Translations under genes and position numbers: made by a program | The notes under the pieces: model-generated | Databases searched by the model: none | The model's input: only the letters and a program-made list of their open reading frames with translations | Told to the model about the DNA's origin: nothing | NCBI GenBank assembly: GCA_944327405.1 | Contig: CALVHK010000018.1 | Coordinates: 1-14,121 of the forward strand | DNA length: 14,121 bases | DNA from: an uncultured Bacilli bacterium | Lineage (GTDB): Bacteria; Bacillota_I; Bacilli_A; RF39; UBA660 | Reading direction: 5' to 3' | Shown here: piece after piece, positions 1 to 6,895 of the stretch | How positions within the stretch are numbered: the stretch's first letter is position 1 | How the letters are laid out: each line of letters begins with the position of its first letter

Positions 1-1
1 G

Positions 2-475
2 TATAGCAATAACCTATCAGGAGTAGATAGTAAAATCACAAGTAGTCCAGGATTTTGTAATGATCGAAATTTAAGAAATACAGAAGGGGAATGGGTATCA
101 ACAGGAAGTACACAATTTTATGCAGCATATGAAAGGATATTTTCAACCCATCAACCAACCTATGAATGCAGTAATAGTAATGATTTATATCAAACAAAAA
201 TAGGACTTATCACAGCAGATGAAGTCATATATGCGGGAGCAGCAGGAAGGACTACAAATAGAGGATACTACCTCTATACAGGTAACTATTATTGGACCAT
301 GTCTCCACATTACTTCTACGGTGGCGCTTTCGTGTTCCTTGTGTATTCGTATGGCGCCCTCAACGACTACGGCGACGTGAGTAACACGTGGGGTGTCCGT
401 CCTGTAATAAATATATCCTCTGATGTAACAATTACCGGTGAAGGTACAATTGCAAGCCCATATGTCGTATCATAA
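2..475 (+). CDS. C-terminal part of a probable surface protein with a DGR-like variable region (DUF6273/C-type-lectin-like end)
   Basis: This is the 3' end of a gene that begins outside the window; 157 codons are visible before TAA. The end of the protein carries a tryptophan-Thr-Met-Ser-Pro block (from residue 98), a tyrosine/valine/glycine-rich stretch, then GVRPV (131-135) and a GEGTIASPYVV-like tail. From memory, this W..SP...GVRPV pattern is typical of DUF6273/C-type-lectin-like ends of large surface or pilin-like proteins in uncultured Bacillota. Codon use changes sharply: codons 103-134 contain no codon ending in A, whereas the flanking codons often end in A. By hand count, 301-400 is 55 G+C and 15 A per 100 bases, against 41 and 36 in 201-300. 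The family call is moderate and the DGR reading is an inference, because no reverse transcriptase or template repeat lies in the window. It ends at a strong hairpin terminator. Confidence 0.72.
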   Translation, partial: YSNNLSGVDSKITSSPGFCNDRNLRNTEGEWVSTGSTQFYAAYERIFSTHQPTYECSNSNDLYQTKIGLITADEVIYAGAAGRTTNRGYYLYTGNYYWTMSPHYFYGGAFVFLVYSYGALNDYGDVSNTWGVRPVINISSDVTITGEGTIASPYVVS

Positions 476-477
476 AC

Positions 478-517
478 AAATAGTGTTGATAACACCCAAG
501 TTACCAACACTATTTTT
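478..517 (+). terminator. Intrinsic terminator after the left-edge gene
   Basis: A perfect 11-bp stem (478-488 with 505-515) encloses a 16-nt loop and is followed by T residues to 517. It starts two bases after the TAA at 473-475. The minus strand is also moderately T-rich beyond the stem, so it may stop transcripts from the minus-strand regulator gene too. Confidence 0.85.
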
Positions 518-590
518 CTATTAACTCTTTTAATTTATTAATCTGTCTTTGAAGTAATACGCACAATCGATAAATTCTTTTATCACTCAT
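510..590 (-). CDS. Possible 26-residue ORF in frame after the stop of the XRE-ImmA gene
   Basis: The reading frame of the XRE-ImmA gene continues after its TAG (615-617) without another stop until 510-512. It would add 34 residues, with an internal ATG at 588-590 giving a 26-residue basic, helix-prone peptide rich in Lys, Arg and Leu. No good ribosome binding site precedes that ATG. It could be a decayed extension of the upstream protein, a tiny separate ORF, or chance. Its end overlaps the hairpin at 478-517. Confidence 0.25.
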   Translation of the reverse strand: MSDKRIYRLCVLLQRQINKLKELIEK

Positions 591-614
591 CCCAGTAATA
601 TTTTGATATTGATC

Positions 615-1649
615 CTACAAGCCAATCAATTTAAATTCACCTACTGAAACTCCCAAATACTCACAAGCTTTTTGTAAACTAATAACTTTACTAGCTTCCA
701 ATTTATATACTAATCTTTTGAACTGATAAGATACTTCTGGTTGAATTGGTTTTGGATCTTTTCTACCTATAATTTTATTTATTTCAATACTTAACTTTTT
801 ATATAAATATTCATTAATAATATTTAAGTCTTTTAACCTGTAATTAATCGCTGCATAGCTAACCCGATATTCTTGTTTAAACGCTTCTAATTCATAAAAA
901 CTGACATTGTCTCGCTTAATTCCAAATTCATTTTCTACAGCCCCTTTAGGCATTAAAAGAGCACTAGCAAATCGATGACATAACTTTTCTTTATCTAAAG
1001 TAGGATCTTTAATATTTAGTATAAGATGACCTAATTCATGAGCGATCGTAAATCTTTGTCTAGCACCATCTTGAATATTATCTAATATGACAATAATAGG
1101 TACACCAGATACGAGCTCACTTAAACCATCAAAATCATCAAAGCGAGACTCCGTATTTTCAATGGTAATGATAATAATACCTAAATTTTCCAATATACTA
1201 ATTAAATCAGATATTGGTTGTCTAAGTGAAATTTTAATAGATTCTCTAAAATGATTGGCCGCTACTTCAGCATCTTCTAAAGAATTACAATCATATTTTT
1301 TCATACGAAATGAAGAAGTATAAGAATTCAAATTTAATACTTCTAAATATTTAGCTACTTGATTTTGAATCACATTTTTAAGTAATTCTAAAGCTCCACC
1401 TTTTAATCTTGCTTTCTTTCGAAAACTAGAAAATTTCATTTTCGGAACTTCATAAATTTTTAATAAGGAAGATACAGACACTTGATAAGCATCAGCAAAC
1501 TCAATAATTTTCTTAGAATTAGGAGTAATCATGTTTTTCTCATACTTAGAAACCGCTACTGCACTCATTCCTAAAAGTTTTCCCGCTTCTTTTAAAGAAA
1601 GTCCCTTAAGCAATCTAGCTCTTTTTAAATTATCACCAAACCCCATCAT
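615..1649 (-). CDS. XRE-family HTH regulator fused to an ImmA/IrrE-type metalloprotease domain
   Basis: A 344-residue protein. Residues 5-62 form a lambda-repressor-like (XRE) helix-turn-helix, with the usual LK.AR...G.S..EAG..LG.S..AVSKYE pattern. Residues 150-270 match the ImmA/IrrE metallopeptidase domain (Peptidase_M78): the zinc motif HELGH lies at 204-208 and an acidic third-ligand region at 220-223 is followed by FASALLMP. Family members act as a DNA-binding repressor and protease in one polypeptide or cleave a repressor; examples occur in mobile elements, phages, toxin-antitoxin loci and stress regulation (IrrE/DdrO). The target here is unknown. Two adjacent ATG codons are possible starts (1649 or 1646). 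A promoter with an overlapping short palindrome lies just upstream, which suggests autoregulation. The nearest phage or mobile-like neighbour is the DGR-like gene at the left edge. Confidence 0.88.
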   Translation of the reverse strand: MMGFGDNLKRARLLKGLSLKEAGKLLGMSAVAVSKYEKNMITPNSKKIIEFADAYQVSVSSLLKIYEVPKMKFSSFRKKARLKGGALELLKNVIQNQVAKYLEVLNLNSYTSSFRMKKYDCNSLEDAEVAANHFRESIKISLRQPISDLISILENLGIIIITIENTESRFDDFDGLSELVSGVPIIVILDNIQDGARQRFTIAHELGHLILNIKDPTLDKEKLCHRFASALLMPKGAVENEFGIKRDNVSFYELEAFKQEYRVSYAAINYRLKDLNIINEYLYKKLSIEINKIIGRKDPKPIQPEVSYQFKRLVYKLEASKVISLQKACEYLGVSVGEFKLIGL

Positions 1650-1673
1650 AACACCAACCTATTCCTAGTTAAT

Positions 1674-1702
1674 ATTTTACCACAAAAAGTACGAAACGTA
1701 AA
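1674..1702 (-). promoter_or_regulatory. Promoter of the XRE-ImmA gene
   Basis: On the minus strand, TTTACG (1697-1702) and TAAAAT (1674-1679) are separated by exactly 17 bp, upstream of the start at 1649. The -35 is a weak 4/6 match and the -10 is 5/6. Confidence 0.6.
1690..1700. promoter_or_regulatory. Possible operator palindrome over the -35 of the XRE-ImmA promoter
   Basis: TACGAAACGTA is an inverted repeat with 4-bp arms around a 3-bp centre. It overlaps the -35 hexamer of the gene for a DNA-binding protein, the usual position of an autorepression operator. The arms are short, so chance is not excluded. Confidence 0.35.
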
Positions 1703-1710
1703 CTAAAAAA

Positions 1711-1742
1711 GCAAAAAAAGAAGATTATTCACCCTCATCTTC
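1711..1742 (-). terminator. Terminator of the penicillin-binding protein gene
   Basis: Read on the minus strand, a 6-bp stem (1737-1742 with 1720-1725) with an 11-nt loop is followed by seven T residues (complement of 1713-1719). The stop codon (1725-1727) sits at the edge of the stem and loop. Confidence 0.6.
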
Positions 1743-3677
1743 CTCTTTACTTACATAATCCGTATTAATCATATCCTCTGTTCCTTTAACAAAATAGAAT
1801 AGTGTTGCTCGAGATGCATCACTAGTCGGAAGTCCACTTACAGCATCAAGTACCACACCAACCACATTTTCGGGTGTCTCATACCAAAATTCCTCGGTAT
1901 CTGCCAAGATATCTTCTACGGTATCAGCCCAAATGTTTTTGGAAATATAAGAATCACTTGATGAAAGAGGACTATTATCATCCATTCCCACCCAAGTTAC
2001 CATCACAATATCCGGATTATATCCCGCTATCCAAAAATCAGTATCGGTAGTACCTGTTTTTATCGCATATTTTCTTGATAACTTTGAAGCAATGGTTAAA
2101 GCCGTAGGATAAGCATAATCTTGGTAAACACTATTCGTGGTACCCGTAAGCATTTCGGTTAAAATATAAGTATAATTCATATTTAAAACAAGCTCTTTAT
2201 CAGTCTCTTTCTCATACAACACATTACCTTCACTGTCTTCTACTCTTCTAATAAACCCAATATCTTCTTTATATCCACCAGTAGCAAGTGTTGTATATCC
2301 TCTTGCTAAATCTAATACACTCATTTCACCCGTTCCAAGAGCCAAAGAAGGTACTGCGCTAAGTTCGGCTTGTATTCCGACCTTACTTGCTGTTTCAACT
2401 AGCTTTTCTGCCCCCAAGAACATATTTGTTTTCACCGCATACACATTGTCAGACACAGCGATCGCTTCAGCCATTGTAATTTCTTTATTCGCATAAATAG
2501 ATCCGTAATTCCGAGGAGAATAAGTTGTCCCATTACTTAAAGTAAATGTTGTATACTGACTATTAAAAGTAGAAGCTGAAGTCATTCCTGCCTCTAATGC
2601 CCCGTAATACAAGAAAGGTTTCATGGCACTTCCTACCTGTCTTTTCGCCTGTGTTGCCCGGTTATATTGAGACTTACTATAACTAACACCACCAGATAGG
2701 GCAATAACACCACCCGTATCCGGATCAATGACTACACTAGCAGACTGCAGCTCACTATCCGATAAATAAGTCAAAATATTTTCTTCTAAATTTTTTTGAG
2801 CATCCAAATCCAAATAAGTATATATTTTAATACCCCCATTTTGAATTAATTCTTCCGGAATCGTCCCAATCTCCCTCAACTCTTCTAAAACCGCATCTTG
2901 ATAATACATAAGCATATCTAAGTTTTCTTCTGAAGACTTCCCATAAATCTCGATTTTCTCTTGAAATAATCCATCTAATTCTTCTTGAGTAAGATACCCA
3001 TTTTCAACCATTGTCTCACCAACAATTTTTGCTCGTTCAATAGACAAATCATAATTGGCAACCGGATTATAGTTTTCAGGGCTATTTGGTATACCTGCTA
3101 AAATAAGTGATTCTTCTAGTGTTAAATCAAGAGGTTCTTTATTAAAATAATACCTGCTAGCATTCCCAATCCCAAAATTACCTTGACCGTAATTAATGGT
3201 ATTTAAATACCCCTCTAATATTTCATCTTTAGAATAATGTACTTCAAGCTCCAGTGTTAAAAAAGCTTCTTCGATTTTCCGCTCCCAAGTTGTTGAAAAA
3301 TCCAAAAATATGTTTTTAATATACTGCTGCGAAATCGTTGATGCTCCCTGTGTAATCCTGCCATTCTTAATATTCAAATACATGGCTTTAGCAATTCTTA
3401 AATAATCAAAACCATGATGATTATAAAAGTTTTTATCTTCAACACTAATCACGGCATTTATTAAATTATAATTAATATCTTCCAAACTTACCCATTCACT
3501 TGTACTAGATCCCTGATAAACAAGTTCATCATTTGTATCATAAATATAATACTGACCTGCTGTTCTAAGTTCTAATTTAGGACTTAAATAAGCATAAATA
3601 TACAACCCAACAATAACAACAACAAAAGAAACAAACAAAAAAAGTCCCGTTTTAAACATGAATCTTAATATGCGCAT
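1725..3677 (-). CDS. Class A (bifunctional) penicillin-binding protein, PBP1a/PBP1-like
   Basis: A 650-residue peptidoglycan synthase of the outer cytoplasmic membrane face, with a short cytoplasmic tail and one membrane anchor (about 8-32). The glycosyltransferase domain (GT51, about 60-235) has the catalytic EDKNFYNHHG motif (E80), GASTISQQ (111-118), RKIEE (133-137) and the ILEGYLN motif near 153-159. The transpeptidase domain (about 310-600) has SAMK with the acylated serine at 350, SDN at 409-411 and KTGT at 540-543. All expected catalytic motifs are intact. The ATG at 3677 is preceded by GGTGA five bases upstream. A reading frame extends to 3884, but it would overlap the divergent gene at 3784 and add an implausible hydrophobic leader. 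The acidic C-terminus is short; no long linker or PASTA domain is present. It stands alone, divergent from the next unit. Confidence 0.95.
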   Translation of the reverse strand: MRILRFMFKTGLFLFVSFVVVIVGLYIYAYLSPKLELRTAGQYYIYDTNDELVYQGSSTSEWVSLEDINYNLINAVISVEDKNFYNHHGFDYLRIAKAMYLNIKNGRITQGASTISQQYIKNIFLDFSTTWERKIEEAFLTLELEVHYSKDEILEGYLNTINYGQGNFGIGNASRYYFNKEPLDLTLEESLILAGIPNSPENYNPVANYDLSIERAKIVGETMVENGYLTQEELDGLFQEKIEIYGKSSEENLDMLMYYQDAVLEELREIGTIPEELIQNGGIKIYTYLDLDAQKNLEENILTYLSDSELQSASVVIDPDTGGVIALSGGVSYSKSQYNRATQAKRQVGSAMKPFLYYGALEAGMTSASTFNSQYTTFTLSNGTTYSPRNYGSIYANKEITMAEAIAVSDNVYAVKTNMFLGAEKLVETASKVGIQAELSAVPSLALGTGEMSVLDLARGYTTLATGGYKEDIGFIRRVEDSEGNVLYEKETDKELVLNMNYTYILTEMLTGTTNSVYQDYAYPTALTIASKLSRKYAIKTGTTDTDFWIAGYNPDIVMVTWVGMDDNSPLSSSDSYISKNIWADTVEDILADTEEFWYETPENVVGVVLDAVSGLPTSDASRATLFYFVKGTEDMINTDYVSKEEDEGE

Positions 3678-3730
3678 AGTCTTCACCACTCTTAGTATGC
3701 AAGAAAAATAACAAAATATAAGTTTTAAAA

Positions 3731-3759
3731 TTGCTATTTTTGAAATTATGTGATATGAT
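3731..3759 (+). promoter_or_regulatory. Sigma-A-type promoter for the 124-residue gene
   Basis: TTGCTA (3731-3736) and TATGAT (3754-3759) lie 17 bp apart, ahead of a GAGGAG ribosome binding site at 3771-3776. Confidence 0.7.
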
Positions 3760-3783
3760 ATCGAAGCACTGAGGAGAATTAAA

Positions 3784-4158
3784 ATGGATAATAAAGTCTT
3801 GCTAAAAGCAACAAACACGGAAAAAACAAAAGAAGAAATAGTTACGGTTGGAGTAATAACTGGCATTAAAACAGAAGATAACATTCAAATGATTAGAGTT
3901 TTTTTTAAAAAAAGAAGAGGGGAAATAACAAAAAAAACTTTAAGATATAATCCCCATATTTTAGGAGTAGTTTTATCTATAAATGATATTCTACTTTGGA
4001 CTAACAAAAACATTTATCTTGAGTATAATGGTTTACTTGTTCCCCTAAGATCTCCAGATAGAAAAACTTACAAAATAGCTCCTGAATCATTAGAAATGAT
4101 TATAAAGGAACAGCAGGATATTCTTAGTTTGTTAAATGATGCAATATTAAAACGATAA
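3784..4158 (+). CDS. Hypothetical protein, 124 residues
   Basis: I do not recognise a family. The product is basic (many Lys/Arg), with no signal peptide and no membrane segment. Alternating hydrophobic residues at about 17-45 and 60-90 suggest beta strands, and residues 100-122 look helical (ESLEMIIKEQQDILSLL). The ATG at 3784 has a GAGGAG site seven bases upstream and its own promoter, so it is very likely a real gene. It diverges from the penicillin-binding protein gene and precedes the DUF1934-argS unit, which has a separate promoter, so no function follows from context. Confidence 0.75.
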   Translation: MDNKVLLKATNTEKTKEEIVTVGVITGIKTEDNIQMIRVFFKKRRGEITKKTLRYNPHILGVVLSINDILLWTNKNIYLEYNGLLVPLRSPDRKTYKIAPESLEMIIKEQQDILSLLNDAILKR

Positions 4159-4160
4159 GC

Positions 4161-4189
4161 TTGTATCAGCCTAAATATTTTAGTATAAT
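4161..4189 (+). promoter_or_regulatory. Sigma-A-type promoter for the DUF1934-argS unit
   Basis: TTGTAT (4161-4166) and TATAAT (4184-4189) are 17 bp apart. The expected transcription start is near 4196, which is where the GGTGA ribosome binding site (4196-4200) begins, so the leader would be only about 10 nt. Confidence 0.7.
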
Positions 4190-4205
4190 GTGATTGGTGA
4201 AATGT

Positions 4206-4553
4206 ATGAATAAAGAGCTGGTGATTAATACTTATGAAGATAATATTCTATTGTTTAAAGAACATCTTTTGGGTATACTAGAAAATAATGTTTTAAAGTA
4301 TGAAAATGAAACAGATTCTTTTTTACTAGACTTAGAAAAAAACATATTTCAAAAAGAAAATATAGACAGTATTCTAAAAATTAGCAATTCTATTGCTACA
4401 CTTACTTTAAAAGAAATGGGCCAAAGCTTTGACATAGCTTTAAACAAACATAACTTTATCAACCAAAAAAACAAAATAATATTAGAATATCTCTTAGAAA
4501 GTCAAGAGAGTCCCATTAAAATAGAAATAGAAATGAGTGATTTAAATGCATAA
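4206..4553 (+). CDS. DUF1934 (YwiB-like) small beta-barrel protein
   Basis: A 115-residue acidic protein placed directly before argS, the position of ywiB in Bacillus subtilis (ywiB-argS-rpoE). Its pattern of a LKYEN segment, alternating strands and a final strand pair fits the calycin-like beta-barrel of DUF1934, but identity to the family is low by eye, so the call leans on synteny. The function of the family is unknown. The ATG at 4206 is preferred because GGTGA ends five bases upstream; a TTG at 4194 is in frame but lacks a site. The stop overlaps argS by 8 bp, which implies translational coupling. Confidence 0.6.
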   Translation: MNKELVINTYEDNILLFKEHLLGILENNVLKYENETDSFLLDLEKNIFQKENIDSILKISNSIATLTLKEMGQSFDIALNKHNFINQKNKIILEYLLESQESPIKIEIEMSDLNA

Positions 4554-6285
4554 AATTGATGCCTTAGAAGAAAAAATAAAACAAGCGATGCAAGAAATCG
4601 GTTTTGAGGTTGACCAAGTTTTATTAAACCCATCCAATAGACCGGATCTTGGCGATTATCAATATAATGGTGCCATGGCTCTTGGTAAAAAATATCATGA
4701 TAACCCCATGAATATTGCCGAAAAAATCGTCGAAAAAATTAAACACTTCCCTGAATTTAAAAGTATTAGTACAGCAAATCCTGGATTTATCAACATAACA
4801 TTAAGTGATGAATTCTTAATTGATTTTGCAAATACTTCATTGCGCAACATCACTTCAAACTACAATTTAGGCATAAACAAAACGATATTCCTAGATTATG
4901 GTGGCCCAAATGTTGCAAAAGTCCTTCACGTAGGCCACTTAAGAAGTGCCAATATCGGCCAAGCCTTAAACAATTTATGCGAAATTGTAGGATGCAAGAC
5001 CATTAGTGATATCCATCTAGGTGACTGGGGTAGACCTATGGGAATGGTAATCTTGGAAATTAAAACTAGATACCCAGATTTAGCTTATTTTAAAGAGGAT
5101 TACAATGGCGAAGAGGTTGATTTCAACTTAACAAACGATGATTTATTAGAGTTATATCCAACAGCTACAACAAAAGCCAAAGAAGACGAACAAATTATGG
5201 AAGAAGCTCGTAAGATCAATTTAGAGCTTCAAAACAAACATAAAGGATATTATGCATTGTGGAAAAAAATCGTCGAAGTAAGTGTAGGCGAGATTAAAAG
5301 ACTTTATAAAGACTTAAATATTGATTTTGATCTTTGGGAAGGCGAATCAGACAACTTTGAATACATGAACGAATTATTTGATTATTTATATAGTAAAAAC
5401 ATTGTTACCAAAAGTGATGGCGCTGAAGTTATTGATGTAAAAGAAGAAACCGACAAAAAAGAAATGCCACCATTAATACTAATTAAAAGTAATGGAGCAG
5501 TATCCTATGAAGCAACAGATCTAGCAGCCATATGGGAACGTATCCACAAATTTAAATTAGATGAAATCTGGTATGTTGTCGATAAACGTCAAGAACTACA
5601 CTTTAACCAAGTATTCCGCGCATCTTACAAAAGTGGTATAACAAGTGATACCAAATTAATATTCAATGGTTTTGGTACGATGAATGGCCCAGATGGAAAA
5701 CCATTTAAAACAAGGGACGGAGGCGTAATGCCACTATCCGACTTGCTTGATAATGTAACCCGCGTATGTGAAGCAAGACTAATGGAAGGCATCACCGAAA
5801 ATAGATATGATATTGCCCGTACGATCGCGGTTGCTGCCATCAAATATGCCGACTTGCTTCCATTTAGAACAACCGACTACAATTTTGATATTGACAAATT
5901 CACGGACTTAAATGGCAAAACAGGAACATATCTACTTTATTCTTGTGTAAGAATGAATTCCTTACTTAAAAAAGCAAGTGAAAAAAACTTAGAATATCAA
6001 GAAATCAAAGTTTTAAAAACCGAGACAGAAAGAAAAATATTAATAGCGATGTTAGATTTAAAAAGAATAGTGAAAAGAAGTTTTGAAAATTGCTCTTTAA
6101 ATGAAATTTGTGAATACTTATATAAAATTACCAATCTTTACAACAATTTTTATGCCGAAAACAAGGTTTTAACGGAGGAAAACATAGATACAAAAACATC
6201 GTGGTTAGCCTTAACAAAACTCCTTTTCGACAATAATAAACAATTACTTGATATATTAGGTATAAATATTCCTGAAAAAATGTAA
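4546..6285 (+). CDS. argS: Arginyl-tRNA synthetase
   Basis: A 579-residue class I synthetase that charges tRNA-Arg with arginine in the cytoplasm. The N-terminal ArgRS additional domain (about 1-100) is followed by the catalytic core with DYGGPNVAKVLHVGH; the HIGH-like motif HVGH is at 128-131 and GDWGRPMG near 159-166. In place of KMSKS there is GKPFKTRDGG near residues 382-391, normal for many ArgRS. The C-terminal DALR anticodon-binding domain covers the last ~120 residues and includes the family's YLLYSCVRMNSLL region. The start overlaps the previous gene, with only a weak site (GAGTGA). It is followed at once by the rpoE promoter, with no terminator visible. Confidence 0.97.
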   Translation: MHKIDALEEKIKQAMQEIGFEVDQVLLNPSNRPDLGDYQYNGAMALGKKYHDNPMNIAEKIVEKIKHFPEFKSISTANPGFINITLSDEFLIDFANTSLRNITSNYNLGINKTIFLDYGGPNVAKVLHVGHLRSANIGQALNNLCEIVGCKTISDIHLGDWGRPMGMVILEIKTRYPDLAYFKEDYNGEEVDFNLTNDDLLELYPTATTKAKEDEQIMEEARKINLELQNKHKGYYALWKKIVEVSVGEIKRLYKDLNIDFDLWEGESDNFEYMNELFDYLYSKNIVTKSDGAEVIDVKEETDKKEMPPLILIKSNGAVSYEATDLAAIWERIHKFKLDEIWYVVDKRQELHFNQVFRASYKSGITSDTKLIFNGFGTMNGPDGKPFKTRDGGVMPLSDLLDNVTRVCEARLMEGITENRYDIARTIAVAAIKYADLLPFRTTDYNFDIDKFTDLNGKTGTYLLYSCVRMNSLLKKASEKNLEYQEIKVLKTETERKILIAMLDLKRIVKRSFENCSLNEICEYLYKITNLYNNFYAENKVLTEENIDTKTSWLALTKLLFDNNKQLLDILGINIPEKM

Positions 6286-6293
6286 ATAAACAA

Positions 6294-6322
6294 TTGACAA
6301 ATACATCATTCCATATTACAAT
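6294..6322 (+). promoter_or_regulatory. Strong sigma-A promoter for rpoE
   Basis: A perfect TTGACA (6294-6299) is 17 bp from TACAAT (6317-6322), beginning 8 bases after the argS stop. The expected transcription start is at about 6329. Confidence 0.8.
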
Positions 6323-6328
6323 TACTAG

Positions 6329-6358
6329 GACTTAAGTCACATGAGATGTGTCTGAGTC
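6329..6358 (+). promoter_or_regulatory. Stem-loop at the 5' end of the rpoE leader
   Basis: The 30 nt from the predicted transcription start can fold on themselves. A 6-bp outer stem (6329-6334 with 6353-6358, one G-U pair) is separated by a small internal loop from a 5-bp inner stem (CACAT/ATGTG, 6338-6342 with 6346-6350) with a GAG loop. It is not followed by a T run, so it is not a terminator. A 5'-terminal hairpin commonly protects mRNA in Bacillota, or it may be regulatory. Confidence 0.45.
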
Positions 6359-6388
6359 ATATAATGTTTACGAATGAAGGAGATTAGT

Positions 6389-6841
6389 ATGAAACTAAAT
6401 GATATACCTGAATATGAACTTGAAACCATGAATTATGATGATATAGCTTACATCATATTAAACGAAGAAAAGAAAAAAATGAAAATTAACGAGCTATTTA
6501 CTCGTGTATGTGTTGCTCTAGAATTACCAGAAAATGTATTCGAAGATAAAATCGCTGATTTCTTTGAATTATTAACGACAGATAAAAGATTTATCATGTT
6601 AGAAGATGGATACTGGGATTTAAGAGAATTTCATAATCCAAAAGTAGTTGTAGATGACGAAGATGATGAAGAAGATGAAATTTTAGAAGATGCTGATGAA
6701 GAGATGGAATCAAATTTAACAGAAGAAGAAGAAAATGAGGATGACATTTTCTATGATACCGATGTTGATGATGATCTTCCTGATGACGATTTAGAAGATT
6801 TAGTCGTAATTGATGTAGATGAAGAAGAAGCAAACAGTTAA
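6389..6841 (+). CDS. rpoE: DNA-directed RNA polymerase delta subunit
   Basis: A 150-residue protein with the two-part structure of the Gram-positive delta factor: an N-terminal HARE-HTH globular domain (about 1-80, ending in the conserved DGYWDLREFH region) and a highly acidic disordered tail (about 88-150, mostly Asp and Glu). Delta binds RNA polymerase and promotes its recycling and promoter selectivity. The ATG at 6389 has AAGGAG six bases upstream; an earlier ATG at 6374 overlaps that site and is rejected. Its position after argS matches Bacillus. It has its own promoter and leader hairpin, and its terminator contains the stop codon. Confidence 0.95.
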   Translation: MKLNDIPEYELETMNYDDIAYIILNEEKKKMKINELFTRVCVALELPENVFEDKIADFFELLTTDKRFIMLEDGYWDLREFHNPKVVVDDEDDEEDEILEDADEEMESNLTEEEENEDDIFYDTDVDDDLPDDDLEDLVVIDVDEEEANS

Positions 6842-6853
6842 TGTTTGTTTTTC
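6831..6853 (+). terminator. rpoE terminator, nested with the prfA promoter
   Basis: A 6-bp stem (6831-6836 with 6842-6847) has a 5-nt loop containing the rpoE TAA and is followed by TTTTTC. Its T run also supplies the -35 of the prfA promoter. The stem is short, so termination may be partial. Confidence 0.6.
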
Positions 6854-6873
6854 TCTTTATTTATTGATATAAT
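6845..6873 (+). promoter_or_regulatory. Sigma-A-type promoter for prfA-prmC
   Basis: TTGTTT (6845-6850) and a perfect TATAAT (6868-6873) are 17 bp apart. The AAAGGAG ribosome binding site lies at 6881-6887. Confidence 0.7.
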
Positions 6874-6895
6874 AGATGAGAAAGGAGCATATTTT

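Noticed and set aside
3678..3884. N-terminal extension of the penicillin-binding protein
   Set aside because: It overlaps the divergent gene at 3784 in antisense and lacks a ribosome binding site, whereas the ATG at 3677 has GGTGA at the right distance and gives the normal short cytoplasmic tail plus anchor.
6594..6833. His/Leu-rich minus-strand frame opposite rpoE
   Set aside because: It is the complement of the acidic Asp/Glu-rich tail codons of rpoE, with no independent start signals.
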